Origin: CADEDH01 sp041394285
GTDB taxonomy: Bacteria > Actinomycetota > Acidimicrobiia > Acidimicrobiales > SZUA-35
Reading direction: 5' to 3'
Assembly (NCBI GenBank): GCA_041394285.1
Contig: JAWKIL010000005.1
Coordinates: forward strand, 1 to 64,000
Length of the DNA: 64,000 nt
Part shown: positions 17,199 through 25,329 of the stretch, piece after piece
How the letters are laid out: every line of letters starts with the position of its first letter
Position numbering within the stretch: position 1 is the stretch's first letter
The notes under the pieces: generated by a model
Database searches by the model: none
What the model saw: only the letters and a program-made list of their open reading frames with translations
What the model was told of the DNA's origin: nothing
Program-made: the position numbers and the translations under genes

Positions 17199-18404
17199 AT
17201 GGCACCCAGCAACGGCACCGGACCGGTCGTCATCCTCGAGGGGGCCCGCACCCCGATCGGGAAGTTCAACGGGGCCCTGAGCCCCTTCTCGGGCACCGAC
17301 CTGGGGGGCATGGCGATCGCCGCCGCGGTGGAGCGGGCCGGCGTCAGCCCCTCCGACGTGGACCAGGTGGTGATGGGCCACGTGCTCACCGCCGGCGAGG
17401 GCCAGTCGGGCGCCCGGAACGCCAGCGTGAAGGGCGGGATGCCGCTCACCGTTCCCGCCGTCACCGTGAACAAGGTGTGCCTGTCGGGCATCCAGGCCAT
17501 CAACTACGCCTGGATGCTGATCGCCACCGGCCAGGCCGACGTGGTGGTGGCCGGCGGCATGGAGTCGATGACCAACGCCCCGTACCTGCTGCCCAAGGGC
17601 CGCCATGGCTACGGCTACGGGCACGGCCAGGTGACCGACTCCCTCCTCTACGACGGCCTGACCTGCGCCATCGAGTCGATGCTGATGGGCGAGAGCACCG
17701 ACCGCTACGCCGCCACCGAGCACATCAGCCGGGCGGCCCAGGACCTCTACGCCGCCAACTCCCACGATCGGGCGGCCAAGGCCATCAAGGACGGCGTGTT
17801 CGCCAGCGAGATCGCCCCGGTGAGCATCCCCCAGCGCAAGGGCGACCCCGTGGTGTTCGCCGAGGACGAGGGTGTCCGCCCCGGCACCGACGCCGACAGC
17901 CTGGGCACGCTCAGGCCGGTGTTCGTGGCCGACGGCACCGTGACCGCCGGCAACGCCTCCCAGCTGAGCGACGGGGCGTCGGCCATGGTGCTGGCCTCGG
18001 CCGCCGCCGCCGAGCGCCTGGGCGCCACCCCGCTGGCCGAGATCATCGCCTACGGCCAGGTGGCCGGGCCCGACAACTGCTCGCTGCTGCGCCAGCCGTC
18101 CACCGCCATCCTGAGCGCCCTCGATCGGGCGGGCATGAGCGTGGCCGACATCGACCTGTTCGAGATGAACGAGGCCTTCTCGGCCGTGGCCCTGGGGGCC
18201 ATGGAGCACCTGGGCGTCTCCGACGACGTGGTCAACGTGAACGGCGGCGCCATCGCCCTCGGCCACCCGCTGGGCATGTCGGGCAACCGGATCACGCTCC
18301 ACCTGGCCCACGAGCTGCGCCGCCGGGGCGGCGGCGTGGGGGCGGCCGCCCTGTGCGGCGGCGGCGGCCAGGGCGACGCCATCCTCATCCGCGTCGCCGG
18401 CTGA
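17199..18404 (+). CDS. Acetyl-CoA C-acetyltransferase (thiolase)
   Basis: A 401-residue thiolase II. The acyl-accepting cysteine is C94 in VNKVCLSGIQA, the catalytic His lies in GGAIALGHPLGMSG and the second Cys in AALCGGGGQGD near the C-terminus; all three expected residues are present. It condenses two acetyl-CoA molecules or cleaves acetoacetyl-CoA or another 3-ketoacyl-CoA. GGAG lies 8 nt before the ATG. With the mutase operon upstream it fits butyryl-/isobutyryl-CoA and branched-chain or short-chain acid metabolism, though it is separated by the ABC genes and probably has its own promoter. Confidence 0.95.
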   Translation: MAPSNGTGPVVILEGARTPIGKFNGALSPFSGTDLGGMAIAAAVERAGVSPSDVDQVVMGHVLTAGEGQSGARNASVKGGMPLTVPAVTVNKVCLSGIQAINYAWMLIATGQADVVVAGGMESMTNAPYLLPKGRHGYGYGHGQVTDSLLYDGLTCAIESMLMGESTDRYAATEHISRAAQDLYAANSHDRAAKAIKDGVFASEIAPVSIPQRKGDPVVFAEDEGVRPGTDADSLGTLRPVFVADGTVTAGNASQLSDGASAMVLASAAAAERLGATPLAEIIAYGQVAGPDNCSLLRQPSTAILSALDRAGMSVADIDLFEMNEAFSAVALGAMEHLGVSDDVVNVNGGAIALGHPLGMSGNRITLHLAHELRRRGGGVGAAALCGGGGQGDAILIRVAG

Positions 18405-18531
18405 GCCGGGAGCGGGCCGCATCCATGATGGTGTTCGGCGTCCCGGCGGGGCGGCGCGGCCGGGCGGCGCCAGCCTGACCGTCGGCAGCGCCCCGCCCGG
18501 CACCGGCCGACGGACCGTCCTGCGCCTGCTC

Positions 18532-19047
18532 GTGGCGGCGGTGGCGGTCCCCGCCGTCGCTCTCACCGCGGTGGTGTGGGCGAGCCGCCCGCTCGCCGCG
18601 GTCGGAGCCTGCGGCTACGTGGCGGCGCTGGCCGTGCTGGCCGAGGTCGACCTGGCCAAGCACCGCCTACCCAACAACCGTGTGGGCCCCTTGGCCGGGG
18701 CGGTCACCCTGTGGCTGGCGGTGGCCGGGGTGGCCGGCGACGGGGGCCGGGCGGTACGGGCCGTGGTCGTGGGCCTGGCCGTGGCCGCCGCCTTCCTGGC
18801 CGTGGCCGTGGTGGGTGACCTGGGGATGGGCGACGTGAAGCTGGCCCTGCCGGTGGGCATGGTGGCGGGCTGGCTGGGGGCCGCAGCCGGGCAGGCCACG
18901 GTGGTGGCCACCGGGCTCAGCGCCGCGGTGGGGGCGGCCGTGTTGCTGGGGCGGAACCGGGGCGGCGGACCCCGCCCCCGCCTGCCGTTCGGGCCGTTCC
19001 TGGCCCTCGGCGCCCTCGCCGGCCTGCTCGTCGCCGCCCCGCGCTGA
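18532..19047 (+). CDS. Prepilin peptidase-like (A24 family) membrane protein
   Basis: About 171 residues, mostly hydrophobic, with five to six predicted helices. The two aspartate motifs of A24 aspartyl proteases are visible: EVDLAKHRLPN (D followed by x6 and P) and GDLGMGDVKLAL (GxGD). Such enzymes cleave and sometimes methylate type IV prepilins at the inner membrane. It is shorter than full PilD and lacks the cytoplasmic Cys-rich domain, as is usual in actinobacteria. No pilin or pilus genes are nearby. The GTG start is the only in-frame candidate and has no good ribosome binding site, so the N-terminus is uncertain. Confidence 0.75.
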   Translation: MAAVAVPAVALTAVVWASRPLAAVGACGYVAALAVLAEVDLAKHRLPNNRVGPLAGAVTLWLAVAGVAGDGGRAVRAVVVGLAVAAAFLAVAVVGDLGMGDVKLALPVGMVAGWLGAAAGQATVVATGLSAAVGAAVLLGRNRGGGPRPRLPFGPFLALGALAGLLVAAPR

Positions 19048-19098
19048 GGCTTGTCGTCGACCCGCCCCGGCCGTCAACCCGGCCGCTGATCGCCGGCC

Positions 19099-20355
19099 TC
19101 AGGCCGCCCGGAGGTGGTCGATCACGCCGTCGTCGACCAGCTCGGCCGGGATCGTCTCAGGGCCGGCGAACATGGCCAGCAGCAGGGGGAACAGCGTCGG
19201 ATCGAAGGCGGCCGAGGCCTCGGCCAGCCGTCGGCGACGGGCCGAGCGGTCACCGGCCGGGTCCACCGCGGCCGAGATCACCAGGCGGGCCACCAGCCGC
19301 AGGCGCCGCATCCGCTCCCGTCGCTCGTCGCCGTAGGGGGCGAAGTCGGCCGCTGTCCGGGCTCCGGCCAGCACGAGGTCCCGCACCAGGCGCACGTCCC
19401 GCAGCGCGATCGACAGGCCGCACCCGATGGCCGGGTCGCTGTGGCCGGCGGCGTCGCCCACGAGCACCACGCCATCGGCGTAGGGCGTGTCGGCCCAGGT
19501 GTCGGTGCCGGGGAAGGCGGCACACGGCCCCGCCGGGCGGGCCCGGGCCACCGCTGCCGCCAGCTCGTCGACCCCGGCGCCGGCCAGGTCGGCGATGAAC
19601 CGCTGCGGCCCGCCCGCCCCGGCGTAGCGCAGGCGCAGTGCCGGGGGCACCACGTGATAGGCCCGGGCCCGGCCGCCACCCTGCCGGGTGAGCAGGCAGA
19701 GCCCATGGGCGTGCTCGGCCATCACGTCGGCCGGCGGCTCGCCGCCGCTGCTGGGCCCGGCCACGCCCTCCAGCAGCAGCCCGGCCACGTAGTCGGTCGT
19801 CTCGGCCGACTCGAGCCCGATCCCGGCCGTTCGGCGCACGGCGGAGGCCCGCCCGTCGGCTCCGGCCACCAGCGCCGGGCGCCGCTCGATCCGCCGGCCG
19901 AGGCGGTCGTCGAAACCGAGCTCGGGACCGGCGGCTCCCAGGGTCACGCTCACCCGCCGAACCCCCCGCTGCACGGTGGCCCCCGCGGCCTCGGCCTGAT
20001 CGAGCAGGGCCTGGCAGGCCACCGGATGGGCCAGGTTGAGGGTGCCGCCGGCCCCCGGCACCAGGCACCCGACCGGGATCTCCCGGGGCTCGGAACTGCC
20101 CTCGCTGTAGCGACGCCACACCGGGGCCACGTGGGCGCCGGCAGCGAGCAGCGCGCCGGCCACCCCCAGCCCGGCCGCCTCGGCCAAGCCCCACGGCATC
20201 ATGCTCTCGCCCCGCACCCGGTCCTCGAACCGTTCGGTGGCCTCCAGCACCTCAACCGCCAGACCGGCCCCGGCCAGGGCCGCCGCCAGCGACGCCCCGG
20301 CGATGCCGCCGCCCACGATCACCACGTCGCGGCCGGCGTCGGCTTGAGCTCCCAT
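19099..20355 (-). CDS. FAD-dependent oxidoreductase (monooxygenase / geranylgeranyl-reductase-like)
   Basis: A 418-residue flavoprotein of the PHBH-like class. The N-terminal FAD motif is VVIVGGGIAGASLAAALAGAGL, with LEATERF at the end of the second strand; VLVGDAAGHSDPAIGCGLSIAL is the GD motif that contacts the ribityl chain. It probably hydroxylates or reduces a lipophilic substrate. The ATG at 20355 is preferred because GGGAGGA lies 7 nt upstream; the frame is open further but crosses the operator region. It is divergent from a TetR gene, which most likely controls it. Confidence 0.88.
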   Translation of the reverse strand: MGAQADAGRDVVIVGGGIAGASLAAALAGAGLAVEVLEATERFEDRVRGESMMPWGLAEAAGLGVAGALLAAGAHVAPVWRRYSEGSSEPREIPVGCLVPGAGGTLNLAHPVACQALLDQAEAAGATVQRGVRRVSVTLGAAGPELGFDDRLGRRIERRPALVAGADGRASAVRRTAGIGLESAETTDYVAGLLLEGVAGPSSGGEPPADVMAEHAHGLCLLTRQGGGRARAYHVVPPALRLRYAGAGGPQRFIADLAGAGVDELAAAVARARPAGPCAAFPGTDTWADTPYADGVVLVGDAAGHSDPAIGCGLSIALRDVRLVRDLVLAGARTAADFAPYGDERRERMRRLRLVARLVISAAVDPAGDRSARRRRLAEASAAFDPTLFPLLLAMFAGPETIPAELVDDGVIDHLRAA

Positions 20356-20396
20356 CGTTGTTCCTCCCTCGTTCGCCGCACCGGCAGGTGCAACGT

Positions 20397-20428
20397 CGTT
20401 ACGTAACGCTGCAACGTAACGGCGTTGC
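20397..20428. promoter_or_regulatory. Palindromic operator region between FAD oxidoreductase and TetR genes
   Basis: Two adjacent inverted repeats fill the 91-bp divergent spacer. One is the perfect 12-bp palindrome CGTTACGTAACG (20397-20408). The other is GCAACG-N6-CGTTGC (20411-20428). GTTACG/CGTAAC motifs recur between them. The position directly upstream of a TetR gene and its divergent neighbour is classic for autoregulated TetR operators. Binding is inferred. Confidence 0.65.
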
Positions 20429-20430
20429 GA

Positions 20431-20436
20431 TACGCT
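20431..20436 (+). promoter_or_regulatory. -10 box, TetR regulator
   Basis: TACGCT lies 10 nt before the ATG at 20447 and directly abuts the palindromes, so a bound repressor would block it. Transcription would begin within a few bases of the start codon. Confidence 0.4.
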
Positions 20437-20446
20437 GTCAACCCAT

Positions 20447-21094
20447 ATGGCCCGACCGGTCAAGCACGACGAGCGCACCCGGGACGCCTTGGTCGACGCG
20501 GCCGAGGCGCTGCTGGCCGACGGCGGGGCCGCCGCCGTGACCGTGCGGGCCGTGGCCGAACGGGTGGGCGAGTCGACCCGGGCCGTCTACAGCGTGTTCG
20601 GGTCCCGGGCCGCCCTGATGGGGGCGGTGGCGGCCCGGGGTTTCCAGCTCGTGGCCGACCGGGTGGACGCCCTGCCGGTGACCGACGACCCGCTGGCCGA
20701 CCTGGTGACCGCCGGGGTGTACGGGTTCCGGCCCTTCGCCCTGGAGCGCCCCCACCTGTTCCGCATCACCTACCACGACGTGAGCGAGGAGATCTTCGCC
20801 CGGCCCGAGGCCATCCCCGCCCTGATGGCGTCGTACCGGGCGCTGGCCACCCGGATCGAGCGGGCGGTGGCGGCAGGGCTCCTGCCCGATCGCCCCGTGG
20901 CCGAGTATGTCTTCTCGTTCCACTCCTTCACCTGCGGCCTGGCCGTGAACGAGCTGAGCCGCCAGCCCCCTCCGATCGGGGCCAGCTTCTGGCGGAGGAT
21001 GGCCCGGACCGACATGGGCGAGCTGTGGCAACGGGCGCTGACGGCCTACGTCGTCGGGCTCGGTCTCGAGGCCGACCGTCAGCCGCAGGCCTGA
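20447..21094 (+). CDS. TetR/AcrR family transcriptional regulator
   Basis: A 215-residue repressor. Residues of about 9-55 form the helix-turn-helix domain (TRDALVDAAEALLADGG, then VTVRAVAERVGESTRAVYSVFGSRAAL), matching the TetR N-terminal signature. The rest is a helical ligand-binding and dimerisation domain with no recognisable ligand class. It is divergent from the FAD oxidoreductase with palindromes between, so it most likely represses that gene and itself until a substrate-like molecule binds. Confidence 0.93.
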   Translation: MARPVKHDERTRDALVDAAEALLADGGAAAVTVRAVAERVGESTRAVYSVFGSRAALMGAVAARGFQLVADRVDALPVTDDPLADLVTAGVYGFRPFALERPHLFRITYHDVSEEIFARPEAIPALMASYRALATRIERAVAAGLLPDRPVAEYVFSFHSFTCGLAVNELSRQPPPIGASFWRRMARTDMGELWQRALTAYVVGLGLEADRQPQA

Positions 21095-21124
21095 TCCGGC
21101 CCTCGGCCGGGCACCCTGGAGGCC

Positions 21125-21940
21125 ATGGCCACGCTCGTGCTGTTCCACGCCCACCCCGACGACGAATCGATCGGCACCGGCGGCAGCGCGGCCCGGGCAG
21201 CGGCCGAGGGCCACCGGGTGGTGCTGGTGGTGGCCACCGGGGGCGAGCACGGCGAGGTGCCCGACGACCTGGCTCCCGAGGAGTCGCTGGTGGAGCGGCG
21301 CCGGGCCGAGACCGAGCGCTCGGCCGCCGTGCTCGGCATCCACCGGGTGGCCTGGCTCGGTTACCGGGACTCGGGCATGACCGGCTGGGAGCAGAACCGC
21401 GATCCCCGCTCGTTCCATCAGGCCCCGCTGGACGAAGCGGCCGTGCGCCTGGCCCGCATCCTGCGCGACGAGCGGGCCGACGTGCTCACCTGCTACGACT
21501 GGCACGGCAACTACGGCCACCCCGACCATGTGCAGGTGCACCGGGTGGGCCACGCCGCGGCCCACATGGCCGGGGTCACCGACGTCTGGGAGTCGACCAT
21601 GAACCGCGACGAGCTGCGCCGGTTCATGGAGCTGGCCCGGGCGGCCGGCACCCCCGAGGACGAGCTGTTCGATCCCGAGAGCCCGATGGACGACGGGAAC
21701 CCCATGGGCACGCCCGAAGCGGGGATCCATCTGCGGGTGGACGTGTCGGCCTACGTGGACCGCAAGCGGGCCTCGATCGCCTGCCACGCCTCCCAGGCCA
21801 CCGACACCGGCATGTTCCTGTCGATGCCGGACGACCAGTTCAGCCGGGGCTTCGGCACCGAGTGGTTCATCCGGGCCGGAGCCGCGTCACCAGCCGCCGG
21901 GCCGGTCGACGGCTGGCTCCTCGACGGACACCCGAAGTAG
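21125..21940 (+). CDS. PIG-L family (LmbE-like) deacetylase
   Basis: A 271-residue zinc-dependent N-acetyl hydrolase. Zinc and catalytic residues are in HAHPDDESIGTGG near the N-terminus and in the later HPDHVQVH. The same fold includes MshB (GlcNAc-inositol deacetylase) and Mca (mycothiol S-conjugate amidase) of mycothiol metabolism, plus tailoring deacetylases. The sequence alone does not separate these. GGAGG lies only 2 nt before the ATG. The next gene is in the same direction 53 bp later, but has its own ribosome binding site. Confidence 0.9.
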   Translation: MATLVLFHAHPDDESIGTGGSAARAAAEGHRVVLVVATGGEHGEVPDDLAPEESLVERRRAETERSAAVLGIHRVAWLGYRDSGMTGWEQNRDPRSFHQAPLDEAAVRLARILRDERADVLTCYDWHGNYGHPDHVQVHRVGHAAAHMAGVTDVWESTMNRDELRRFMELARAAGTPEDELFDPESPMDDGNPMGTPEAGIHLRVDVSAYVDRKRASIACHASQATDTGMFLSMPDDQFSRGFGTEWFIRAGAASPAAGPVDGWLLDGHPK

Positions 21941-21993
21941 TTTTCACCTCAGAGGGTCGTGGTGGAACGGCCCGGTTCTGAAGGGTTGCCCAC

Positions 21994-23682
21994 GTGTACG
22001 ACCTCATCATCCGCAACGCCCGCATCGTCGACGGCACCGGGGCGGCGGCCTTCACCGGCGATGTCGCCGTCGAGGGGGGCCGGATCGCGGCCGTGGCCCC
22101 GGCGACCGACGGCAGCTCAGTGAACTGGAGCGCCACCCGGGAGATCGACGCCGGCGGGCACCTGCTCACCCCCGGCTTCGTCGACATCCACACCCACTAC
22201 GACGGCCAGGTGTGCTGGGACAAGCTCGTGACCCCCAGCTGCTACCACGGCGTGACCACCGTGGTGATGGGCAACTGCGGCGTCGGCTTCGCCCCCGTAC
22301 GCCCCGGCACCGAGACCGAGCTGGTGGAGATCATGGAGGCGGTGGAAGACATCCCCGGCACCGCCCTCCACGAGGGCATCCCGTGGGGCTGGGAGACGTT
22401 CGGCGAGTACCTGGACGCCATCGACACCCCCTACGTGATGGACATCGGGGCCCAGATCCCCCACGTGTCGCTGCGTCACTACGTGATGGGCGAGCGCTGC
22501 TACGACGACGCCACCGAGGCCGACATCGCCGAGATGGCCGAGATCACCCGCCAGGCCATGCTCGACGGCGCCCTCGGCTTCACCACCAGCCGCTTCTACG
22601 GCCACATCGACAAGCAGGGCAACACCGTGCCCGGCACCGACGCCACCGCCGATGAGATCATGGGCATCGGCGATGCGCTGGCCTCGGTGGGCCACGGGGC
22701 GGTGGAGATCATCTCCGACCACATGGCCGATCCCGACGAGCAGTACTGGATCGAGTACATCGCCCGCCGCACCGGCCGGCCCGTCACCACCCTGGTGGCC
22801 CCGAACACGGCCCCCGAGATCTGGGACTTCGCCGCCCGCCTCAACGCCGAGGGCGTGCAGTTCCGGCCCCAGGTGGGGGCCCGGCCGCCGTCGATCCTCA
22901 TGAGCCTGGAGGGCACGGTCAACCCGATGCGCCAGTTCCCGTCGTACAGCGACATCAAGGGTCTGCCGTTCGACGAGCAGCGCACCATGCTGCGCGACCC
23001 CGCCTTCCGGGCCCGCATCCTGGCCGACGACCAGAAGCAGAGCCGGTTCGCCGACACCACCGAGATGATCTCCACCTGGGACCGCATGTTCGTGCTGCCC
23101 GAGGACCTGAGCTACGAGCCCGACTACACCGACTCGATCGCCGGCATCGCCGAGGCCCAGGGCTGCGACCCCCGCGAGACCCTGATGGACGTGATGGCCG
23201 ACGGCCGCCTCATCCTGTGGCTGGCCGGGAAGTACGAGGGCAACCTGGAGACCGTGCGGGAGCGGATCGAGCACGAGCTGTCGGTGTTCGGCCTGTCCGA
23301 CGGCGGCGCCCACTGCGGCCTGCTGTGCGACGCCTCGATCCCCACCTACATGCTGGCCTACATGTGCCGGGACCGGACCAAGGGCCCGCTGCTCTCGCTG
23401 GAGCGCACGGTGCACAAGATGACGAAGGACACGGCCGAGTTCTACGGGCTCACCGACCGGGGGGTGATCGCCCCGGGCTACCGGGCCGACATGAACCTCA
23501 TCGACTTCGACCACCTGGCCCTGGAGGCGCCGCACATGGTGCACGATCTCCCGGCCGGCGGCCGCCGCCTCACCCAGGGCGCCACCGGCTACCTGGCCAC
23601 GATCTGCGGCGGCGAAGTCACGTTCGAGAACGGCGAGCACACCGGCGCCATGCCCGGCCGCCTCATCCGCGGCGGCCACTGA
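21994..23682 (+). CDS. N-acyl-D-amino-acid deacylase family amidohydrolase, paralogue 1
   Basis: A 562-residue metal-dependent hydrolase of the D-aminoacylase/dihydroorotase superfamily. It opens with the small beta-domain start LIIRNARIVDGTG, then has the metal motif HTHYDGQ and a conserved Cys in GNCGVGFAP, a position used as a zinc ligand in D-aminoacylases. The C-terminal segment FGLSDGGAHCGLLCD is family-typical. It should hydrolyse an N-acyl amino acid or related amide, substrate unknown. A second copy at 29600 is very similar over its full length. AAGGG lies 8 nt before the GTG start. Confidence 0.88.
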   Translation: MYDLIIRNARIVDGTGAAAFTGDVAVEGGRIAAVAPATDGSSVNWSATREIDAGGHLLTPGFVDIHTHYDGQVCWDKLVTPSCYHGVTTVVMGNCGVGFAPVRPGTETELVEIMEAVEDIPGTALHEGIPWGWETFGEYLDAIDTPYVMDIGAQIPHVSLRHYVMGERCYDDATEADIAEMAEITRQAMLDGALGFTTSRFYGHIDKQGNTVPGTDATADEIMGIGDALASVGHGAVEIISDHMADPDEQYWIEYIARRTGRPVTTLVAPNTAPEIWDFAARLNAEGVQFRPQVGARPPSILMSLEGTVNPMRQFPSYSDIKGLPFDEQRTMLRDPAFRARILADDQKQSRFADTTEMISTWDRMFVLPEDLSYEPDYTDSIAGIAEAQGCDPRETLMDVMADGRLILWLAGKYEGNLETVRERIEHELSVFGLSDGGAHCGLLCDASIPTYMLAYMCRDRTKGPLLSLERTVHKMTKDTAEFYGLTDRGVIAPGYRADMNLIDFDHLALEAPHMVHDLPAGGRRLTQGATGYLATICGGEVTFENGEHTGAMPGRLIRGGH

Positions 23683-23728
23683 TCGCCGTCGTCGCCCGTT
23701 CTGAGCGACGGAAATCGCGCCTCACCGA

Positions 23729-23811
23729 CGAACTGCGTCGCGAAACCCCCGAGATCCGCAGGTTTCGCGACGCAAGTCGGCCGCGGGGCGCGGTTTGCGT
23801 CGCGCAGTTCG
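23729..23811. terminator. Nested inverted repeats between convergent genes (possible bidirectional terminator or small repeat element)
   Basis: Three overlapping inverted repeats fill the 151-bp convergent spacer. The outer stem is CGAACTGCG (23729-23737) with CGCAGTTCG (23803-23811). Stem A is TGCGTCGCGAAACC (23734-23747) with its exact complement at 23761-23774. Stem B is GCGACGCAA (23767-23775) with TTGCGTCGC (23795-23803). A and B use the same strand and exclude each other. There is no T-run, so termination is inferred from position. Confidence 0.5.
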
Positions 23812-23833
23812 ACGGCCGTGCGGGGGCCGGCGA

Positions 23834-24919
23834 TCAGTAGCCGCGGGACCAGTCGACGATGTTGCGTAACGGCTGGCCGGCGACGAACGCCGTGAGGTTG
23901 TCGACGAAGAGGTCGAGGGGGCGCTGGGACGCGGCGTCGGAGCCTCCCGAGACGTGCGGCGTGACCAGCACCCGGGGGTGCTCCCACAGCCACGCCGGCG
24001 GGGCGTGCTCGAACTCGCCGACGTAGACGTCGAGGGCCACCCCGCCCAGGCGGTCGACGTGGGCCGCCAGGGCGTCCTCGTCGATCAGCTCGCCCCGGGC
24101 CACGTTGGCCAGCACGGCACCGTCGGGCATCGCGGCCAGCGTCTCGGCTCCGATCAGGCCGTGGGTCTCGGGTGTCCACTGGGCGCACACGGCCACGAAC
24201 GCCGAGTCCGCCAGCAGCTCGGGCAGGCGCTCGGGCCCGGCGATCTCGGCGAACCCCTCGGGCAACGGCTCACCGGCGGGGGGTGGCGTGCGCCGGGTGC
24301 CCACCACCCGGGCCGCCCCCAGGGCGGCGCACAGCCGGCCCACGTCCTGGCCGATCCCGCCGGCGCCGACCACGCACACCGTCTTGCCGGCGAACAGCAC
24401 CGGTTGGTAGGCGAAGCGGTCGAACCGGCCGGCGGCAGCCTCGGCCGGGGCCCGGTGGAGCTGGCGGGCGAAGTGGAGGAAGGCCGCCACCACCCACTCG
24501 GCGATGGCCAGCGTGTTGCCCAGGCCGCGGGACGTGGTGACGGTCACGTCGCTGCCCCACAGGTCGCAGCGACGCAGGTTGCTGGCCCCGGCCGGGGTCT
24601 GGTGGACCCACCGCAGCCGGGGCGAACGGGCCCGCAGGTCGACCGGGACCGGGAAGCCGGCCAGGATCACGTCGGCCCCGGCCAGCGCCGCCTCCCGCTC
24701 CTCCCGGGGCGGCAGGGCTACGGGCCCGCCGGGACGGGGGCGCAGATAGGAGTCGGCCGTCCAGTCGCCCCAGCCGGCGCGAATGTCGTCGTCGAACCAG
24801 CCGGCGGCCACGGTCAGCCGCACCGCCGGGTCGACGGCCTCGATGGCCGCTCCCCAGCGCCGGCCCACCGGCACCAGGGAGACGACCGACAGCTCAGCGC
24901 CAGCAGTGGCAGGGGGCAA
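23834..24919 (-). CDS. D-isomer-specific 2-hydroxyacid dehydrogenase family protein
   Basis: About 361 residues. The NAD-binding motif VVGAGGIGQDVGRL sits mid-protein. Catalytic Arg (NVARGELID), Glu (YVGEFEHAP) and His (TPHVSGG) are in the expected order, so the enzyme looks active in interconverting 2-oxo and D-2-hydroxy acids. The start is uncertain: TTG at 24919 keeps the first beta strand (SVVSLVPVG) and follows the upstream stop by 14 bp, while a GTG at 24874 would cut into that strand. It is likely co-transcribed with the ABM protein gene. Confidence 0.88.
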   Translation of the reverse strand: MPPATAGAELSVVSLVPVGRRWGAAIEAVDPAVRLTVAAGWFDDDIRAGWGDWTADSYLRPRPGGPVALPPREEREAALAGADVILAGFPVPVDLRARSPRLRWVHQTPAGASNLRRCDLWGSDVTVTTSRGLGNTLAIAEWVVAAFLHFARQLHRAPAEAAAGRFDRFAYQPVLFAGKTVCVVGAGGIGQDVGRLCAALGAARVVGTRRTPPPAGEPLPEGFAEIAGPERLPELLADSAFVAVCAQWTPETHGLIGAETLAAMPDGAVLANVARGELIDEDALAAHVDRLGGVALDVYVGEFEHAPPAWLWEHPRVLVTPHVSGGSDAASQRPLDLFVDNLTAFVAGQPLRNIVDWSRGY

Positions 24920-24933
24920 TGGAAGCCCGCCGC

Positions 24934-25236
24934 CTACATGTTCTTCTCGGAGGCGACCTCGTACATCGTGATCGTGCGGCCTGTGATCTTCAGCTCCTTG
25001 AGGGCCCGGCCGAACGTCTTCATGTGGTCGGCCTTCATGTGGGGGCCGAGCACGGCCTCGTTGTCCCACTTCTCGAACAGGTGGACCACGCCGGGATCGG
25101 TGATGTCGGGGGAGAAGTTGTAGGCCTGGCAACCCTCTTCCTTGTGGGTCTCGGCCATCATCGCCGCTGCCGCCGTGAGGAAGGCGTCACGGTCTTCGGG
25201 GGCGATCTGGAACGTTCCTGCAATCACAACGGTCAT
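24934..25236 (-). CDS. Antibiotic biosynthesis monooxygenase (ABM) domain protein
   Basis: A 100-residue ferredoxin-like fold protein resembling YgiN-type quinol monooxygenases (VVIAGTFQIAPEDRDAFLTAA, then GCQAYNFSPD and FEKWDNEAVLGPHM). Family members oxidise quinones or polyketides without cofactors, or act as small binding proteins. It is the first gene of a two-gene unit with the hydroxyacid dehydrogenase. The ATG is 6 nt after TAGGGT, so a leaderless transcript is likely. Confidence 0.88.
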   Translation of the reverse strand: MTVVIAGTFQIAPEDRDAFLTAAAAMMAETHKEEGCQAYNFSPDITDPGVVHLFEKWDNEAVLGPHMKADHMKTFGRALKELKITGRTITMYEVASEKNM

Positions 25237-25242
25237 GGTCGA

Positions 25243-25248
25243 ACCCTA
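25243..25248 (-). promoter_or_regulatory. -10 box of leaderless promoter, ABM protein
   Basis: TAGGGT on the minus strand ends 6 nt before the ATG at 25236, and no Shine-Dalgarno is present. Confidence 0.5.
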
Positions 25249-25329
25249 GTGGCTGCCCGCCCGACGGCTTCAAGTCGGTGCCGGCCAGAACTAACCTCTC
25301 CTGGAGGACAGCCAGCCAAGGGGGAAGCG

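Noticed and set aside
13506..18566. Very long ORFs in other frames (13506-17093 plus strand, 15246-18566 minus strand, and similar ones at 4474-7788 and 42864-45779)
   Set aside because: They are by-products of high GC content with few stop codons; their translations are Arg/Gly/Pro-rich and overlap clear genes. Only the parts with recognisable domains were kept, with starts reset by ribosome binding sites or promoters.
18532..19047. Type IV pilus or tad operon
   Set aside because: Only a prepilin-peptidase-like gene is present; no pilin, ATPase or secretin is nearby.
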